Positions 29,815 to 38,036 of a stretch of 40,027 nucleotides of DNA are shown piece by piece. Source of the stretch: Candidatus Shapirobacteria bacterium (GTDB lineage Bacteria > Patescibacteriota > Microgenomatia > UBA12405 > JAUWLS01); contig JAUWLS010000007.1 in NCBI GenBank assembly GCA_030613565.1, positions 1-40,027 of the forward strand. Reading direction: 5' to 3'. Under the pieces are notes generated by a model that saw nothing but the letters and a program-made list of their open reading frames with translations, searched no databases and was not told where the DNA came from. How positions within the stretch are numbered: position 1 is the stretch's first letter; every line of letters begins with the position of its first letter. The translations under genes were made by a program, and so were the position numbers.

Positions 29815-30510
29815 TTACTGGAGAAGATAGACACCAGTTAGTTTCTCGGGCGTGGTGATGGTGTCTGGGTCTACCTTTATACTTTTGGCGTTTCCGGCAT
29901 CAGAAGCTGTGAGTAAGTATCCTTTTTCTCCCCCAAAGGTTTGGTGAAGGATATAGTATCCACTGGAAATACTGGAGGCGGTGATGGTAATTTCTCCATC
30001 AAGAGCAAGACCGTCCTTTTCAAAGTCTTTTGAAGAACTTAAGGTGAATGGGGTTTCAAAATAAGCAACTTGGTTTTGGGTAGTAGTTAAGGTAAGGCTC
30101 AAAGTTCCTCCAGTTATGCCTTCGTCGTATTTATATTTACAGGTATTGGTACAGGAACTGGTTCCTAAAAGCAGATCTCTTTCAATTTTGTTTTGTCCTT
30201 TAACGAGGATAGTGTCCCCTAGTCCTTTTTCAATAATCATGCCTTCATCTTGAGCTCGGTAGATTAGTTCATATTCAATTTCTTCAATGTCGGTAACCTT
30301 ATCGATAATAAGTTTTAGTTCGTGACCGTCAGTGCGGGAGGTGATACTGATCTGGGGTTTTTGGGCCTCTTTGAGTTGGACAAGACGAGGGGTGGGGGTG
30401 GGTTCAGTTTCAGTCTCTTCTTTCTTTCCGCAAGCAGAAAGTAGAAACAAAGAAGGAGCGAGAAGAAGAGTTAAAAGAAGGGGTTTTATTAATCTTTTGG
30501 TTCGAGGCAT
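29815..30510 (-). CDS. lipoprotein of unknown function
   Basis: 231 aa. A lipoprotein signal peptide is clear: basic MPRTKRLIK, hydrophobic stretch, and lipobox LSAC with Cys27 as the lipidated residue. A short Glu/Thr/Pro linker (ETETEPTPTP) follows, then a beta-rich domain of about 185 residues with CTNTC near the middle. It is predicted to be anchored on the outer face of the membrane. I do not recognise the fold. It lies 10 nt downstream of glyS and is probably co-transcribed. Confidence 0.75.
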   Translation of the reverse strand: MPRTKRLIKPLLLTLLLAPSLFLLSACGKKEETETEPTPTPRLVQLKEAQKPQISITSRTDGHELKLIIDKVTDIEEIEYELIYRAQDEGMIIEKGLGDTILVKGQNKIERDLLLGTSSCTNTCKYKYDEGITGGTLSLTLTTTQNQVAYFETPFTLSSSKDFEKDGLALDGEITITASSISSGYYILHQTFGGEKGYLLTASDAGNAKSIKVDPDTITTPEKLTGVYLLQ

Positions 30511-30520
30511 GTTTTTTGTT

Positions 30521-31834
30521 TTAATTTTTTAATAATTTTTCTTTTAAGAGTTTTTCTAGTTTCTTAAGAGGGATTCTTTCTTGTTTCATAGAGTCCCTTT
30601 CTCTTAGGGTAACTGTATCATCCTTTAAAGTGTCAAAGTCAATGGTGACACAATAAGGAGTACCGATTTCATCTTGGCGACGATATTTCTTACCAATGTT
30701 GCTGGAGTCGTCCCAATCCACAGAAAAGTTTTTATTTAAATCATCAAAAACCTTTTGAGCGTAGTCGATAAGTTTAGGCTTATTGGCAGCTAAAGGAATG
30801 ACTGCAACCTGATAGGTGGCAAGACGAGGATCGATCTTTAAGACAGTTCTTGTTTTTCCATCCACCTCTTCTTTGGTGTAGGCATCGAGAAGCAAGAACA
30901 TGAAAGTACGGTCTACTCCTCCAGAGGTTTCAACAATCCAAGGAACGTAGGTTTCTCCTGTTTTGGGATCTCTGTAGTTTAGTTTCTTTCCAGAGAACTT
31001 AGAGTGCTGAGTAAGATCGTAGTCGGCTCTCCAGTGAATTCCTTCCCACTCTACCCAATCGGCGAATTCTGTTTTGTATTCGATGTCAAAGGCTTTTTTG
31101 GCGTAGAAAACTAATTCATCTTTGTCGTGTTCTCTGAATCTTATGTTGTCTTTGTTATTTAATAAGGATTTGTACCAGTCAAAACGTTCTTGTTTCCAGA
31201 ATTCATACCATTTGGTCATGTCGTCTGGATGAACAAAGAATTGAAGATCCCATTGTTCAAATTCTCGGGAACGGTAAAGGAAGTTTTTAGGTGTAACTTC
31301 GTTTCTGAAGGCTTTTCCAATTTGGGCGATTCCGAAAGGAATTTTTTGACGAGTGGAATTGATTACATTTTGGTAATTTAAGTAGATGGTTTGACAAGCT
31401 TCTCCTCGAAGATAGGTTTTGGTCTTTTCTCCTTCAATAACACCAACCTTGGTTTCAAAAAGAATGTTGAATTTTTTTCCTTTACCTAATTTTCCACCGC
31501 ATTCAGGACACTCCTTCTTTTTTCCTTTTTTAAGCTGGTCTACTCTAAACCTTTTATGACAGGAGTCACACTCTGATAAGACATCAGCAAAACCTTTAAC
31601 GTGTCCAGAAGCTTCCCAGACTTTGGGATGGGTAATGATGGTTCCGTCAATTCCAACCACATTTTTTCGATCTTTAACCATATCTTTCCACCAAAGGTTT
31701 TTTAGGTTCATTTTCATTTGAGCACCGATTGGTCCGTAGTCAAAAAATCCAGCAATACCACCATAAATATCAGAGTTTTGAAAGATTATTCCGCGTCGTT
31801 TACAAAGGGAGACTAAATCTTGAAGTTTGGTCAT
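30521..31834 (-). CDS. glyS: glycyl-tRNA synthetase (class IIA, single-chain type)
   Basis: 437 aa. The sequence has the eukaryote/archaea-like GlyRS features: FFDYGPIGAQMKMNL, the zinc-type pairs CDSC and CPEC, LRGEACQTIYLNY, motif 2 GKAFRNEVTPKNFLYRSREF, and motif 3 ETSGGVDRTFMFLLLDAY. The anticodon-binding domain follows from ~345. It charges tRNA-Gly as a homodimer and is distinct from the alpha2beta2 bacterial GlyQ/GlyS enzyme. The promoter TTGATG-18 nt-TATACT lies 6 nt before the ATG. The lipoprotein gene follows after 10 nt. Confidence 0.96.
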   Translation of the reverse strand: MTKLQDLVSLCKRRGIIFQNSDIYGGIAGFFDYGPIGAQMKMNLKNLWWKDMVKDRKNVVGIDGTIITHPKVWEASGHVKGFADVLSECDSCHKRFRVDQLKKGKKKECPECGGKLGKGKKFNILFETKVGVIEGEKTKTYLRGEACQTIYLNYQNVINSTRQKIPFGIAQIGKAFRNEVTPKNFLYRSREFEQWDLQFFVHPDDMTKWYEFWKQERFDWYKSLLNNKDNIRFREHDKDELVFYAKKAFDIEYKTEFADWVEWEGIHWRADYDLTQHSKFSGKKLNYRDPKTGETYVPWIVETSGGVDRTFMFLLLDAYTKEEVDGKTRTVLKIDPRLATYQVAVIPLAANKPKLIDYAQKVFDDLNKNFSVDWDDSSNIGKKYRRQDEIGTPYCVTIDFDTLKDDTVTLRERDSMKQERIPLKKLEKLLKEKLLKN

Positions 31835-31870
31835 GTGGGTAGTATATCAGTTGGAGCTTCCACTCATCAA
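31835..31870 (-). promoter_or_regulatory. glyS promoter, leaderless type
   Basis: On the minus strand TTGATG (31865-31870), an 18-nt spacer and TATACT (31841-31846) end 6 nt before the glyS ATG. It faces the divergent membrane-protein gene. Confidence 0.65.
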
Positions 31871-31896
31871 AGGCTTTTTTGATAGAATTTAATATA

Positions 31897-32262
31897 TTGA
31901 AACACATAAGAAAAGTGAAGGGTGGTTTTTTGGTGACAGTTGGTTTTTTACTATCCCCTCTTTCGTGGTGGAATGATCTTTTAATAAATATTCCTCTGGT
32001 TTATGGTTTTGGTTTTTTGTTTGGTTTGATTTCAAAAAAACTGTTTCCTGTTTTCATGGTGATAGGGTATTGGTTGACGAATGTTTTAGGCTTTGTGTTG
32101 ATGCACAAAGGAGTTGGTGACGTTTTAGGTAAGGAGGAGAAGAAGGGAAAAAAGAAAGAGCTTTTGAGAGATATTGCTTTTGGATCTCTTTACACACTTT
32201 TGATTGTAGTATTGATTTGGCTCAAGATTTTGAAGTTTCCGACGGAATACTTGAATAGGTAA
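31897..32262 (+). CDS. small membrane protein, unknown function
   Basis: 121 aa from TTG 31897. Three to four hydrophobic spans (~10-30, 34-46, 50-70, ~95-112) are separated by a Lys-rich cytoplasmic loop GKEEKKGKKKELLRD. A TAGAAT at 31883-31888 ends 8 nt before this TTG; the upstream in-frame TTG at 31879 lies before the box, so it is less likely. It is divergent from glyS. No family is recognised. Topology alone does not suggest a transporter or enzyme. Confidence 0.6.
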   Translation: MKHIRKVKGGFLVTVGFLLSPLSWWNDLLINIPLVYGFGFLFGLISKKLFPVFMVIGYWLTNVLGFVLMHKGVGDVLGKEEKKGKKKELLRDIAFGSLYTLLIVVLIWLKILKFPTEYLNR

Positions 32263-32274
32263 GGTTAGGAGAAA

Positions 32275-32309
32275 TTGTTTTCTTGATACTATGGGATATA
32301 ATAGGGGCG
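32275..32309 (+). promoter_or_regulatory. strong promoter ahead of the frameshifted small gene
   Basis: TTGTTT (32275-32280), a 16-nt spacer and a perfect TATAAT (32297-32302) are followed by 7 nt and ATG 32310, the spacing of a leaderless start. Confidence 0.65.
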
Positions 32310-32399
32310 ATGATAGAAAGGACACCATATAAAAAGATCAGAGAAGGGGTTTTGGGTCGTGATTTTCTTTTCTCCCGTTTTAGGAGCAGATGTGGTTAA
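32310..32399 (+). CDS. 29-codon frame after the promoter, likely 5' part of the next gene
   Basis: The ATG at 32310 is ideally placed behind the promoter and opens a 29-codon frame (MIERTPYKKIREGVLGRDFL at the start) that ends at TAA 32399. The larger frame 32359-32625 overlaps it in the next reading frame and has no promoter of its own. The two would join by a single-base shift between 32317 and 32396, either a real frameshift, a sequencing/assembly indel, or decay. A separate leader peptide is the alternative. Confidence 0.4.
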   Translation: MIERTPYKKIREGVLGRDFLFSRFRSRCG

Positions 32400-32625
32400 T
32401 GTTATTGTGGCCAGGTCAGGTGGAAAGTATAAGAACGGCAGGGACTTGATGGAAAAATATCGAAATGATTCTGCCTCAGTTGAAGGAGATGTTTTAAAAA
32501 TGCTTGAAGAAATGTTTCCAAATGCAAGGAGTACATATTTTATCCCCTATCAAGAGTGGACGCACAGTAGTGTTTTGGTTGACCAAAAATATTGGGATCA
32601 ACTGATGGAGAAATTTTTAGCTTAA
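32359..32625 (+). CDS. 88-aa hypothetical protein, probably 3' part of a frameshifted gene
   Basis: 88 codons from GTG 32359 to TAA 32625. The convincing part is the C-terminal ~70 residues: NVIVARSGGKYKNGRD, then a helix DLMEKYRNDSASVEGDVLKM, and EEMFPNARSTYFIPYQEW. The frame is open back to 32317, but no start codon fits the promoter; the ATG that does is in another frame. It is convergent with recO, stops 1 nt apart. No family recognised. Confidence 0.5.
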   Translation: MIFFSPVLGADVVNVIVARSGGKYKNGRDLMEKYRNDSASVEGDVLKMLEEMFPNARSTYFIPYQEWTHSSVLVDQKYWDQLMEKFLA

Positions 32626-32626
32626 A

Positions 32627-33187
32627 TTATTTAAACAACTTTAAGCTTTGAAGTGGTTTTTGGATTAGATTTTGAAAATAGGAGTTTAGGAGTTGTTGGG
32701 TTTGACGGTATTTTTTTTGGTTAAAAGAAGTGATGATTTCGGGAGGAGGGCCGAAACCTAAGTATTGGCAAAGTAAGATTTCAGATTTAATGAAATGATC
32801 TAGTTTTTTTTCTTTTATAGCTTTTATAGTTTGAGGAGTGATGTTGTAGATGGCCGGTTGAGGTTCTTTTTCGGGAAGAAGAATATTTAATAACTCGAAA
32901 TAATAAAAGAGCATGGAGATTTGGGCAAGGTTTGGGGACTCAAGAATTGGCCTTTCAAGGTTTTCAACTTCAGTGAGGTGATAAAAATCGAATTTGGTGT
33001 AGAGTTGAGCTTTTACAATATTTCCGAGTTCAAGACTGCCAAGACGACGACTTTTAATACTTTTTACCCCCCTGGCTTTACAGATAATTTTTCCTAAAGA
33101 TTTAGAAAAGATGGTGACCAAAAGGTCAGATTCTTTGAGGTTTCTTTTGGCAATAATTACCCCCTGGATTTTTTGGTAGGGATTCAT
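32627..33187 (-). CDS. recO: short RecO-type recombination mediator
   Basis: 186 aa. The N-terminal OB fold is clear: IQGVIIAKRNLKESDLLVTI, SKSLGKIICKARGVKS, then SLELGNIVKAQLYTKFDFY. The helical part follows to residue ~186. RecO is normally about 230-250 aa with a C-terminal zinc-binding region; that region and its cysteines are missing. It loads RecA with RecR/RecF at gaps and anneals strands. It sits 2 nt downstream of the DUF4012 gene, a functionally unrelated neighbour. Confidence 0.82.
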   Translation of the reverse strand: MNPYQKIQGVIIAKRNLKESDLLVTIFSKSLGKIICKARGVKSIKSRRLGSLELGNIVKAQLYTKFDFYHLTEVENLERPILESPNLAQISMLFYYFELLNILLPEKEPQPAIYNITPQTIKAIKEKKLDHFIKSEILLCQYLGFGPPPEIITSFNQKKYRQTQQLLNSYFQNLIQKPLQSLKLFK

Positions 33188-33189
33188 CT

Positions 33190-35232
33190 TTAGAGCTTTA
33201 TGTGCAGGGTCTTGTCAGAGTCGAGCATGAAGGATTCAATTTCTTGTTTGTTGACGAGGATCTTATAGTCAATTGGTTTTGACCCAGGTTGTTTTTGGAT
33301 GGTTAGGGTGTAGTCAGCTGAAGGTTTTACGGGAGAAGTGTATTCAACAGAGACTCTGTTTTGAGATTCAGCATAGAGAGGGTATTTGTCTCCATAAAAT
33401 CCTTCAAAGACAGTTTTTTCTAGTTCTTCGTAGGGGTCAACCTGGACTTCAGACCCGGTTAGTTTTTGAAGAGTTGAGCCAAGAGGAGTATAGAGACGGA
33501 ACCAGTTTCTGTATTTGGGAGCATTTAAACAAAGTTGGCCAGCTTCGAGGTTACAGTTACTGGCTGGATGGGGATTATCGTAGACGATAGTTAGCTTGTG
33601 TTTTACACCATCTTCTTGAGGAGTGATTTCGTGTTCAATGGACTGATCAATGAACATGTTGGTTTTAGCAGCGGCAAAGTTGGCGTCATTTAAGTGAAGA
33701 TAGTCCCCTTCCGGGTTATTAATAGAGCCAGCAATGTTTAAGCTAACAGCTGTCTTTTGAAGTTCCTCGTCCTGAAAATAGAACATTAGGTTCTTGTTTT
33801 TAATAGAAGTCAAGAAGGCGTCAGCTAGAGCGGGCATTTTTTCTTTGGGAGCAGCCATGACGTTGGCTAGGATAGATTGCATCATGGGACCTAGAAATCC
33901 TTTGCGGTCAGAGACCAGGGTTGATCTAGGTTTGTCGGCCAAGTGCTCAAGATAGTAAAAAGCGTTTGGGCAACCATAACAGCGATCATCTGGTTCAGTG
34001 GTTAACTCTCCCCAGTCTCCACCAAGACCTATCTTTCCAAAGACTTCAACAATATTTAGAAGGACTTGAGTATCAAGAATAATGAAAGCATCGTACTTAT
34101 CAGTGGAAGCAATTGTGCCGTAGTTTTCTAAAAAGGTTTCTAGAGAAGTGGGAAGATCAGGAGAAAGGTTCATGTCACGAAGGTTCCAGTAGGGGACATT
34201 AATGTGATATTCCATAATTGGCCGAGGAGAGGGAATTGAGCTTTGAAAGAGTGAATCAAGGTGATATATATCGTCTGAGATAAGAGGTTTAATCTTTCCA
34301 TTGTCAATCTCCAAGGTTCCATATGCGGTCCAGAATCCCCCAGTAGGACGAAGTTCGGCATTGTTTTGAAAGAGCATGAAGTATTGGCGAGGTTCGTCTT
34401 TTCCTAGAAGCCAAGAGGTTTTTTCAATTAAAGGACGACCGTCTTTTATAAGATTGAGGATAGTGTCTAGACTTGAACTGGCGGTGTAATATGATTCCTT
34501 AAGGGAAATGCCTGATATTTGGTCAGGATATTTTTCAATATCAATTTCTTTGGTTAGTTGGTCTATTCTCTCAACTTTTTGTTGAAGATCGTTTAAATAA
34601 GGAACTAAACCCTCGACACTTTCGGTTAAGAAGTTAATACGATCTTCGGTTGTTTTCCCGGATTCACTGCTTTCCTCTCCCCCACTAAGACCCAGAAAGT
34701 CTTGATAAGGTTCAACGGATTCGAGAACAATGTTGGCTGATTCAATTCCTAAATTTCCGATTTCGAATAACCTTTGACCATCTTGGTAATAGTTTTTAAT
34801 GACTGGTAGTTTGCCCCAAAGAGAGAGAGACTCATATTGAGAGTTCAGGTCTTGGAGGTCTTTTTTAGTTAATTCAAGTTCTTCTCTAACTTTTTTTATG
34901 TTTTTACTGGCAACTGCTTGCCTTAAAGAGGTGGAACGAACATTTTTGATTTCTTTGGCCTTTGAGGCTAAATTGAGAGCTGGTCCCACCAAGGTAATCC
35001 CGGTCAGGATCAGAAGAAAAGTAGCAACAGAAAGAATAATCAGAACAGTTTTACCTTTCTTGGTCTTAAAAAAAGATTTTAGGTTTGAAAGTTTGAAGTT
35101 GGGTTTGAACTTGAACCCGAATTTTAACCCTTTTTTGGTTTTGGGAGATAAAGTTGGCTGAACAGTATTGTCCTGGTTAGGTGCAGAAGAAGACTCTTTT
35201 TGAGATATGGGTTTTAGAACAATTTCAGTCAT
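33190..35232 (-). CDS. DUF4012 envelope protein
   Basis: 680 aa from ATG 35232 (the upstream TTG 35247 adds five residues). Residues ~1-60 are a cytoplasmic, Lys/Phe-rich tail; ~63-85 one membrane span; ~90-170 a coiled-coil-like helical segment; ~270-600 the DUF4012 core with KDEPRQYFMLFQNNAELRPT and GGFWTAYGTLEIDNGKI, the family hallmark. The extracytoplasmic C-terminus is beta-rich. DUF4012 proteins recur beside polysaccharide genes in CPR and Actinobacteria, with unproven function. It lies 15 nt after the phosphoglycosyl transferase and 2 nt before recO. Confidence 0.85.
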   Translation of the reverse strand: MTEIVLKPISQKESSSAPNQDNTVQPTLSPKTKKGLKFGFKFKPNFKLSNLKSFFKTKKGKTVLIILSVATFLLILTGITLVGPALNLASKAKEIKNVRSTSLRQAVASKNIKKVREELELTKKDLQDLNSQYESLSLWGKLPVIKNYYQDGQRLFEIGNLGIESANIVLESVEPYQDFLGLSGGEESSESGKTTEDRINFLTESVEGLVPYLNDLQQKVERIDQLTKEIDIEKYPDQISGISLKESYYTASSSLDTILNLIKDGRPLIEKTSWLLGKDEPRQYFMLFQNNAELRPTGGFWTAYGTLEIDNGKIKPLISDDIYHLDSLFQSSIPSPRPIMEYHINVPYWNLRDMNLSPDLPTSLETFLENYGTIASTDKYDAFIILDTQVLLNIVEVFGKIGLGGDWGELTTEPDDRCYGCPNAFYYLEHLADKPRSTLVSDRKGFLGPMMQSILANVMAAPKEKMPALADAFLTSIKNKNLMFYFQDEELQKTAVSLNIAGSINNPEGDYLHLNDANFAAAKTNMFIDQSIEHEITPQEDGVKHKLTIVYDNPHPASNCNLEAGQLCLNAPKYRNWFRLYTPLGSTLQKLTGSEVQVDPYEELEKTVFEGFYGDKYPLYAESQNRVSVEYTSPVKPSADYTLTIQKQPGSKPIDYKILVNKQEIESFMLDSDKTLHIKL

Positions 35233-35247
35233 CTTTAGTTTGACCAA

Positions 35248-35883
35248 CTACCATTTACTGAACATTGCGGCAGGTGTCTTTATGAGTATAACAAGATCGT
35301 TTAATAAAGAAAGAGTTTGGGCGTAGTCAGAATCTAGTTTAGCCCTTTTGGGAAAGAGGATCTCATTTCTTCCACTTACTTGCCAGGGTCCAGTAAGTCC
35401 TGGTTTTACGGTGACAATTGTTTTTATCAGTTTCTTAGTTTTGGGATATTTTTCTCCTTGTTCTTTAAGTTCTATTTTTCGATAAGCACGAGGTCCGACC
35501 AAACTCATGTCTCCCTTTAATACGTTTAGGATTTGGGGAAACTCGTCTATGGTCCAGTTTCTTAGTTTTTTGCCAATAGAGGTAATTCGGGGATCTTCAT
35601 CCAGAGGTAGTTTCCAGTCTGACTTTTTGTATTTTTCCCAAAGCTTTGGATATCTTTTTAGTCTTTCATCGTTATTTCCTATAAACATGGTTCGGAATTT
35701 GTAGAAGGTAAATTCTTTTCCATCTGTACCAACTCTTTTTTGAGTAAAGATCGCAGGGCCTGGAGAAGAGAGTTTGACCAGGATGCCAGCAAGGACAAGT
35801 ACAGGAAAAAAAAGAATCAAGGCAACAGTGGACCCCACAAGGTCGATGATTCTTTTTAGAGGACGATAAGCATCACCTTTCAT
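35248..35883 (-). CDS. monotopic phosphoglycosyl transferase (bacterial sugar transferase)
   Basis: 211 aa from ATG 35883; longer starts at 35910 and 35928 are possible but run further into the upstream gene. Residues ~12-38 are the re-entrant membrane helix (LVGSTVALILFFPVLVLAG). SSPGPAIFTQKRVG and FYKFRTM are followed by the catalytic Asp113-Glu114 pair in NWTIDEFPQILNVLKGDMSL, and VGPRAY. It transfers a sugar-1-phosphate from a nucleotide sugar to undecaprenyl phosphate, the first membrane step of glycan assembly. It overlaps the manC-like gene by 11 nt. Confidence 0.92.
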   Translation of the reverse strand: MKGDAYRPLKRIIDLVGSTVALILFFPVLVLAGILVKLSSPGPAIFTQKRVGTDGKEFTFYKFRTMFIGNNDERLKRYPKLWEKYKKSDWKLPLDEDPRITSIGKKLRNWTIDEFPQILNVLKGDMSLVGPRAYRKIELKEQGEKYPKTKKLIKTIVTVKPGLTGPWQVSGRNEILFPKRAKLDSDYAQTLSLLNDLVILIKTPAAMFSKW

Positions 35884-36985
35884 GGGATTGTTTTTCAAAA
35901 TATTTAACATTTTTTTTCTTTTTAACAATCTCTCCCACCAGTTCTCGGACCTTGAAACTGTCTTTTAGAGAACAAACCAAGAGAGCATCAGGAGTATCAA
36001 TAATGGCCAGGTCTTTTACACCAACAGTACCAACCATCTTTTGAGGGTCAGCCTTGATAATTAAGTTTTGGGAATCAACATTTACAGACTGAGTTCCATT
36101 AAGGTTTACAGGACCTGGTTTTCCGTTGGACATTATTTCGTGGATGGATCCCCACTCTCCGATATCACTCCAAGCAAAGTTTGCTGGAATTACTTTTAGA
36201 TTTTTAGTTTTTTCAGAGATGGCTTTATCGATAGCTATGTGAAGATTAGTTTTATAGACTTTTTTAATGATTTTTGGGTTTTGAGGACCTTTTTCAAGAG
36301 TGTTGTAAAGTTTAAGATAGTCAGGGTTGTGTTTTCTTAATTCCTCTTTTAATGTTTTCACGGTCCAGGTGTAGAAGTTGGCGTTCCAGAGATATTTTTT
36401 AGTTTTTATGTATTTTTTAGCGGTTTCTTTATCTGGTTTTTCAGTAAAGTTTAGACATTGAAAAAATCCTTTTTGAGAGTCTTTTTGACCAATGTGGATG
36501 TATCCGTAGGCGGGGTTGGGCCAAGTGGGCTTAATGCCAATAGTTACTAGACAGGATTTTTTGTTGGCAATCTCTACTGAGTCTTTGAGATTTTTAATAA
36601 ATTGTTTTTTTCCTTTCACAAAGTGGTCGGAGGCAAAGTGGGTAATGGTGGCGTCAGGATTGTTTTTGGCAATTACCGTGGTAGACCAGATCATGGCCAG
36701 GGCAGTGTTTCTCTTTCGAGGTTCATAAAGGAAATTCTCTTTAGGAAGAATGGCAGCATCTTTTTTGATTTCTTTTTGGTATCGCTTGTTGGTGATGATG
36801 TAGATATTTTGCTTGGGAACTAACCAGAGAGCCCTTTTTATGGCGTCTTGGAGAAAGGAGGAGTTTGGAGAGAGGATCTTTAAGAATTGTTTGGGATTAG
36901 AAGCTCGGGATACAGGCCAGAGACGGGGTCCGGTTCCACCACAAAGAATCGCTATGAAGTGATTGTTTTTTGGTGAAATTGCCAT
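35873..36985 (-). CDS. manC: mannose-1-phosphate guanylyltransferase
   Basis: 370 aa. The nucleotidyltransferase signature is ILCGGTGPRLWPVSRASNPK, then TITHFASDHFV (metal site), LVTIGIKPTWPNPAYGYI and NFTEKPDKETAKKY. A left-handed beta-helix-like end follows. It makes GDP-mannose from mannose-1-phosphate and GTP. It lacks the phosphomannose isomerase domain of bifunctional ManC/AlgA, so it is the short form. It overlaps the glycosyltransferase upstream by 34 nt and the sugar transferase downstream by 11 nt. It suggests mannose or a derivative in the surface glycan. Confidence 0.9.
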   Translation of the reverse strand: MAISPKNNHFIAILCGGTGPRLWPVSRASNPKQFLKILSPNSSFLQDAIKRALWLVPKQNIYIITNKRYQKEIKKDAAILPKENFLYEPRKRNTALAMIWSTTVIAKNNPDATITHFASDHFVKGKKQFIKNLKDSVEIANKKSCLVTIGIKPTWPNPAYGYIHIGQKDSQKGFFQCLNFTEKPDKETAKKYIKTKKYLWNANFYTWTVKTLKEELRKHNPDYLKLYNTLEKGPQNPKIIKKVYKTNLHIAIDKAISEKTKNLKVIPANFAWSDIGEWGSIHEIMSNGKPGPVNLNGTQSVNVDSQNLIIKADPQKMVGTVGVKDLAIIDTPDALLVCSLKDSFKVRELVGEIVKKKKNVKYFEKQSHER

Positions 36986-38028
36986 AATTTTTGAACTGCT
37001 GATTTAAAGTTTATCATAAATTTGTTTTGTGAAAACTTCAGCGCTTGTTTTCGGCAGTCCTGGGAATTAAAACTTTGTTTTTCAAAATCGTTAAGAGCTT
37101 TGACAAGAGAGAGACTGGTTTGTTTATTAAAAAAGAGGCCTGTTTTTGGACTAATGGTCTCAGCATGCCCACCGGCCTTAAAAGCAATGACAGGGGAGCC
37201 ACTGGCCATGGACTCAAGGGGGGTAAATCCAAAATCTTCTTTTTGAGGACAGATTAGAGCTTTTGAGTTTTGATAAAGAAAAAGCAATTTTTTAGCGGTT
37301 ACGGGGTCTGAAAACTCAATATTGGGTCCAGCAATGGATTTTAAATATTTAACTTGCCTCCCCTGCCCTACTATGAGAAGTTTTTTTTGGGTTTTATTGA
37401 AAGCTTTTATGGCAAGATCAACTTTTTTGTGGGCAACTAGGCGGGAAACTAAAAGGAAACGCTCTTTGACTACCTTGTTTTTGGGAAGGACAAAAAAGGA
37501 AGTATCTACACCAGGGTGGACAAGTGTGGATTCTCTTTGAAAGCTTTTTTTGATTCTTTCTTGGACAGTTTTTGAAGTAGTTAGGAAATGGTCTGGTCTT
37601 TGGGCCAGGATGTGATCAATGGTTTGAAGTGGTTTTAAGACTGGTTTTAAATAAGAAGGGGGGTGGAGCCAGAGATAACGGTTGGGAGTTAAACAATAGT
37701 TTAAATGAAGAGTGTTTGGTTTGGTGAGAATGGCATGACCAGATTGACTGGTGATGCTAATTAGAATGTCAAAGCCAGACAGGTCAAATTCTTCAAGAGC
37801 CATGGGGTGAAATGGGGTGTAAGGGGAAGGGTGGTGAGTAGAAAGGGGCAGCTTATTTAAAACAGAAGGGATGATTTTCAGGTTTTTTGCCCAGGGAGTT
37901 TTTTTAGGATGGTGATAGAGGGTGTAGATAGGAGCCTTGGGAAAAAGAGAATGAATGTTTAGAAGAAGTCTTTCTGCTCCACCCCACTGGTTGATCCAAT
38001 CATAGAAAAGAGCAACTTTGGGAGACAT
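36952..38028 (-). CDS. GT4-family glycosyltransferase
   Basis: 358 aa, GT-B fold. N-terminal domain: VALFYDWINQWGGAERLL. C-terminal domain: FLLVSRLVAHKKVDLAIKAF and the E-x7-E donor motif KEDFGFTPLESMASG. No membrane span. It likely transfers mannose or another hexose from GDP- or UDP-sugar to a lipid-linked glycan at the inner membrane face. It lies 8 nt after the second GT4 gene. Linkage and sugar are not predictable. Confidence 0.9.
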   Translation of the reverse strand: MSPKVALFYDWINQWGGAERLLLNIHSLFPKAPIYTLYHHPKKTPWAKNLKIIPSVLNKLPLSTHHPSPYTPFHPMALEEFDLSGFDILISITSQSGHAILTKPNTLHLNYCLTPNRYLWLHPPSYLKPVLKPLQTIDHILAQRPDHFLTTSKTVQERIKKSFQRESTLVHPGVDTSFFVLPKNKVVKERFLLVSRLVAHKKVDLAIKAFNKTQKKLLIVGQGRQVKYLKSIAGPNIEFSDPVTAKKLLFLYQNSKALICPQKEDFGFTPLESMASGSPVIAFKAGGHAETISPKTGLFFNKQTSLSLVKALNDFEKQSFNSQDCRKQALKFSQNKFMINFKSAVQKLWQFHQKTITS

Positions 38029-38036
38029 CTCTTATT

